64,000 nt of DNA from Bacteroidaceae bacterium (GTDB taxonomy: Bacteria; Bacteroidota; Bacteroidia; Bacteroidales; Muribaculaceae), in the NCBI GenBank assembly GCA_021768245.1, contig JAETNO010000010.1:62001-126000 (forward strand), in the 5' to 3' direction. A program made the translations under genes and the position numbers. The stretch's first letter is position 1. Each line of letters begins with the position of its first letter. A model generated the notes under the pieces. It saw only the letters and a list, made by a program, of their open reading frames with translations. It did not search any database and had not been told where the DNA came from. Shown piece after piece: positions 62,286-64,000 of the stretch.

Positions 62286-64000
62286 TATCACGCCCCTGTC
62301 ACGCAACGAAAACACCGGGACAGAGGCGTCGAGCAACTCTCGGTAGTAGCGGTCATGACGACGCTTGTTTAAATCTGAACTAAGAACAATCGTGTCGGCA
62401 CGCAATTGCCTTACAATATCAAGTATTTCGCCACGAAATCCTGAACAGACAACCGCATAGTCGACATGCTGTCCTATTGTGTCGATTGGGGCCTCTTTGC
62501 CCGCCACAAGTGCGAATTTCCGTGAGCCTACGGTAATTATATCGCTGTCACGCCTGACATTTGCCGAAACATATCGCAGAGGCAATATGGATATTGAATC
62601 AATTCCCCGTTTGAGCATATACTTGCGATATCTCTCTTCATGTTCCTCCCTAATGGCCATAAGTTCATGACTCGGAGCGGTTGAAACCATCTGAAAACCG
62701 GCATTTTCACGTATCAGAATTGAAGTATGCCTTCCACCCTTCACTATATAGCTTTCTATCCCGCAAGCCGGAGAAGACAGAAGCATGGCATATGATACGG
62801 CAAAAACCGCCAGCAAGACAACAGCAATGCCATATGCCGCTCCGCGACGATACAGGAAAAAAGCCAATGCACCCAAGGCAAGCAGCCACGCAACAACAGA
62901 CAGTGGCGGAACATATATCTCGGACACAGCACCGGGCAAACGGCTCAACCAATCCGCAGAACCGACAAGTATATCGACAAGAGAATCTATCACTCGTCCA
63001 AGCCATTCATATTCCAATCCACAAACATCTGCAACTATAAAAACCACACCACAGACAAGTATCGGCGGAAGTAATAGCGCACCGATAAAATTTGCAGGGA
63101 TAAAATACAGGGGAAAGATGTTGAAATAATATGCGCTGACAAATCCGGTTCCAAGCATCGCCGCCAATGTGACAGACGGATAGGACAGCACACCATGCCA
63201 AACCACATGCCTGCGCCCTACAGGATTGAATCTTTCAGCAAAAATCAAGATAGCGGCAACAGCAAGAAACGAAAGCTGAAACCCGACCGTATAAATTGAC
63301 GAAGGTGAGAAAACGAGTATTACGACAGCCGCGAAACACAGGGAGTTGAATGGCGAACGGACACGCTCCATCATGATAGAGATTAAAAATACCGTAGCCA
63401 TTACAGTAGCCCTTACTACCGATGGGGAAAGGCCTGTCATTACAGCAAAAAGCCATATCAAAATTATTATCAAGACCACGCGTGTCCTCTTCATCCCGCA
63501 AATCCATAATGGGAAAAGCAACATGGATATCAACCAGGTCAGCAATCCTACATGAAGGCCGCTCAAGGCGAGCATATGTGAAAGTCCGGTTGAAGAAAAA
63601 ATCTCACGCGTATCAGACGACAGCATTGAACGGTCACCGGTCATTATGGCATTGAGAAATTCCTTCGAAGAAGAGCCTAACGACGACGAGGCAATCAATC
63701 CCGTAATCTTTCCCCGCAGACGACGGATAGAATTGATAAATCCAGGTTCGGCACGGACTGCCTCTATGCTGCCAGGACGTATAAGACATTCAGCAACCAC
63801 ACCTTCCCTACGGAGGTGCGCACCAAAGTCAATCCCGTCAGGCAAGTCCGGTTTATGAACCAAAGGCGTGAGTGATGCCGAGAAATCGATTCTGTCAGTC
63901 TCATCGACAACCGGTAAAGACGATGGGATAAAAGCCTTGACAAGAATTTTTCCGCAAGGCATACCTTCGCATGAATCAATCTCCACAATCAATCCCCGGC
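62256..64000 (-). CDS. comEC: ComEC/Rec2-type DNA-uptake channel, 5' end outside the window
   Basis: The open frame runs past the window edge, so the N-terminus is missing; about 580 residues are present. A ComEC N-terminal OB-like domain (about 1-90) precedes the Competence domain of about ten helices (SHMLALSGLHVGLL, then TGLSPSVVRATVM, FQLSFLAVAAILIF). The C-terminal part (from about 390) looks like a degenerate beta-lactamase-like domain without the HxHxDH metal motif. It would move single-stranded DNA across the inner membrane. It overlaps folK tail-to-tail. Confidence 0.9.
   Translation of the reverse strand, partial: RGLIVEIDSCEGMPCGKILVKAFIPSSLPVVDETDRIDFSASLTPLVHKPDLPDGIDFGAHLRREGVVAECLIRPGSIEAVRAEPGFINSIRRLRGKITGLIASSSLGSSSKEFLNAIMTGDRSMLSSDTREIFSSTGLSHMLALSGLHVGLLTWLISMLLFPLWICGMKRTRVVLIIILIWLFAVMTGLSPSVVRATVMATVFLISIMMERVRSPFNSLCFAAVVILVFSPSSIYTVGFQLSFLAVAAILIFAERFNPVGRRHVVWHGVLSYPSVTLAAMLGTGFVSAYYFNIFPLYFIPANFIGALLLPPILVCGVVFIVADVCGLEYEWLGRVIDSLVDILVGSADWLSRLPGAVSEIYVPPLSVVAWLLALGALAFFLYRRGAAYGIAVVLLAVFAVSYAMLLSSPACGIESYIVKGGRHTSILIRENAGFQMVSTAPSHELMAIREEHEERYRKYMLKRGIDSISILPLRYVSANVRRDSDIITVGSRKFALVAGKEAPIDTIGQHVDYAVVCSGFRGEILDIVRQLRADTIVLSSDLNKRRHDRYYRELLDASVPVFSLRDRGVISHDFIGTLR

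Overview
The window looks like chromosomal DNA of a Bacteroidales bacterium, most likely a Muribaculaceae-type gut commensal (inference from gene content, without a database search). The signs are: promoters of the Bacteroidetes type (a -7 box TAnnTTTG, sometimes with TTTG 19-20 bp upstream); few Shine-Dalgarno sequences; signature families (GIN-domain DUF2807 proteins, DUF3098, PepSY-like lipoproteins, PL11 rhamnogalacturonan lyase, MacB-type efflux operons); and short intergenic gaps with long-stemmed terminators shared by convergent genes. No tRNA, rRNA, IS element, prophage or CRISPR array was seen.

Layout. 1-6.9 kb: 3' end of a PepC-type aminopeptidase, a YitT membrane protein, Fe/Mn superoxide dismutase, an AT-rich TIM-barrel hydrolase, a GH3 glycosidase with PA14 insert, and exonuclease III. 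7.1-12.8 kb: a tripartite efflux operon (ATPase, two paralogous permeases, adaptor, TolC). 13-15.1 kb: a Crp/Fnr regulator followed by a sodium:neurotransmitter-symporter family transporter. 15.1-17.3 kb: a PepSY-like lipoprotein, a folded RNA candidate with terminator, and pncB. 17.3-20.5 kb (minus strand): esterase, PL11 lyase and a frame-broken O6-methylguanine methyltransferase gene. 20.6-24 kb: udk, lptB, hslR, pth, rplY. 24-29.1 kb: lipoprotein, MerR regulator, mltG, DUF2007, AraC regulator, TPR protein, rsgA. 29.1-33.6 kb (minus): ftsX-DUF3098-uppP-truB-queA-yigZ. 33.7-37.8 kb (minus): lon-PASTA-rluD. 37.8-38.4 kb: a non-coding gap holding a short transcription unit with promoter, 22-codon ORF and terminator. 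38.4-47.8 kb: cls, nadE, a DAACS symporter, two convergent GIN-domain genes, dusB, a histidine kinase without adjacent response regulator, and a repeat-tailed small lipoprotein. 48-49.5 kb: hisF-hisIE. 49.6-57 kb (minus): amtB-gltB-gltD. 57.3-64 kb: an acyltransferase, a metallophosphoesterase, tex, a divergent folK, and the 3' part of comEC.

Together these are mostly housekeeping and envelope genes with a plant-polysaccharide flavour (GH3, PL11, esterase). Ammonium uptake plus GOGAT forms one clear metabolic operon. Start codons were often moved downstream of the longest open frame, because a -7 promoter box overlaps the upstream start (yitT, lon, hisF, amtB, the acyltransferase, rplY). The most unusual items are the folded RNA in front of pncB, the small transcription unit at 38.14-38.33 kb, and the broken methyltransferase gene. 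I did not find a clearly new multi-gene defence or mobile system.
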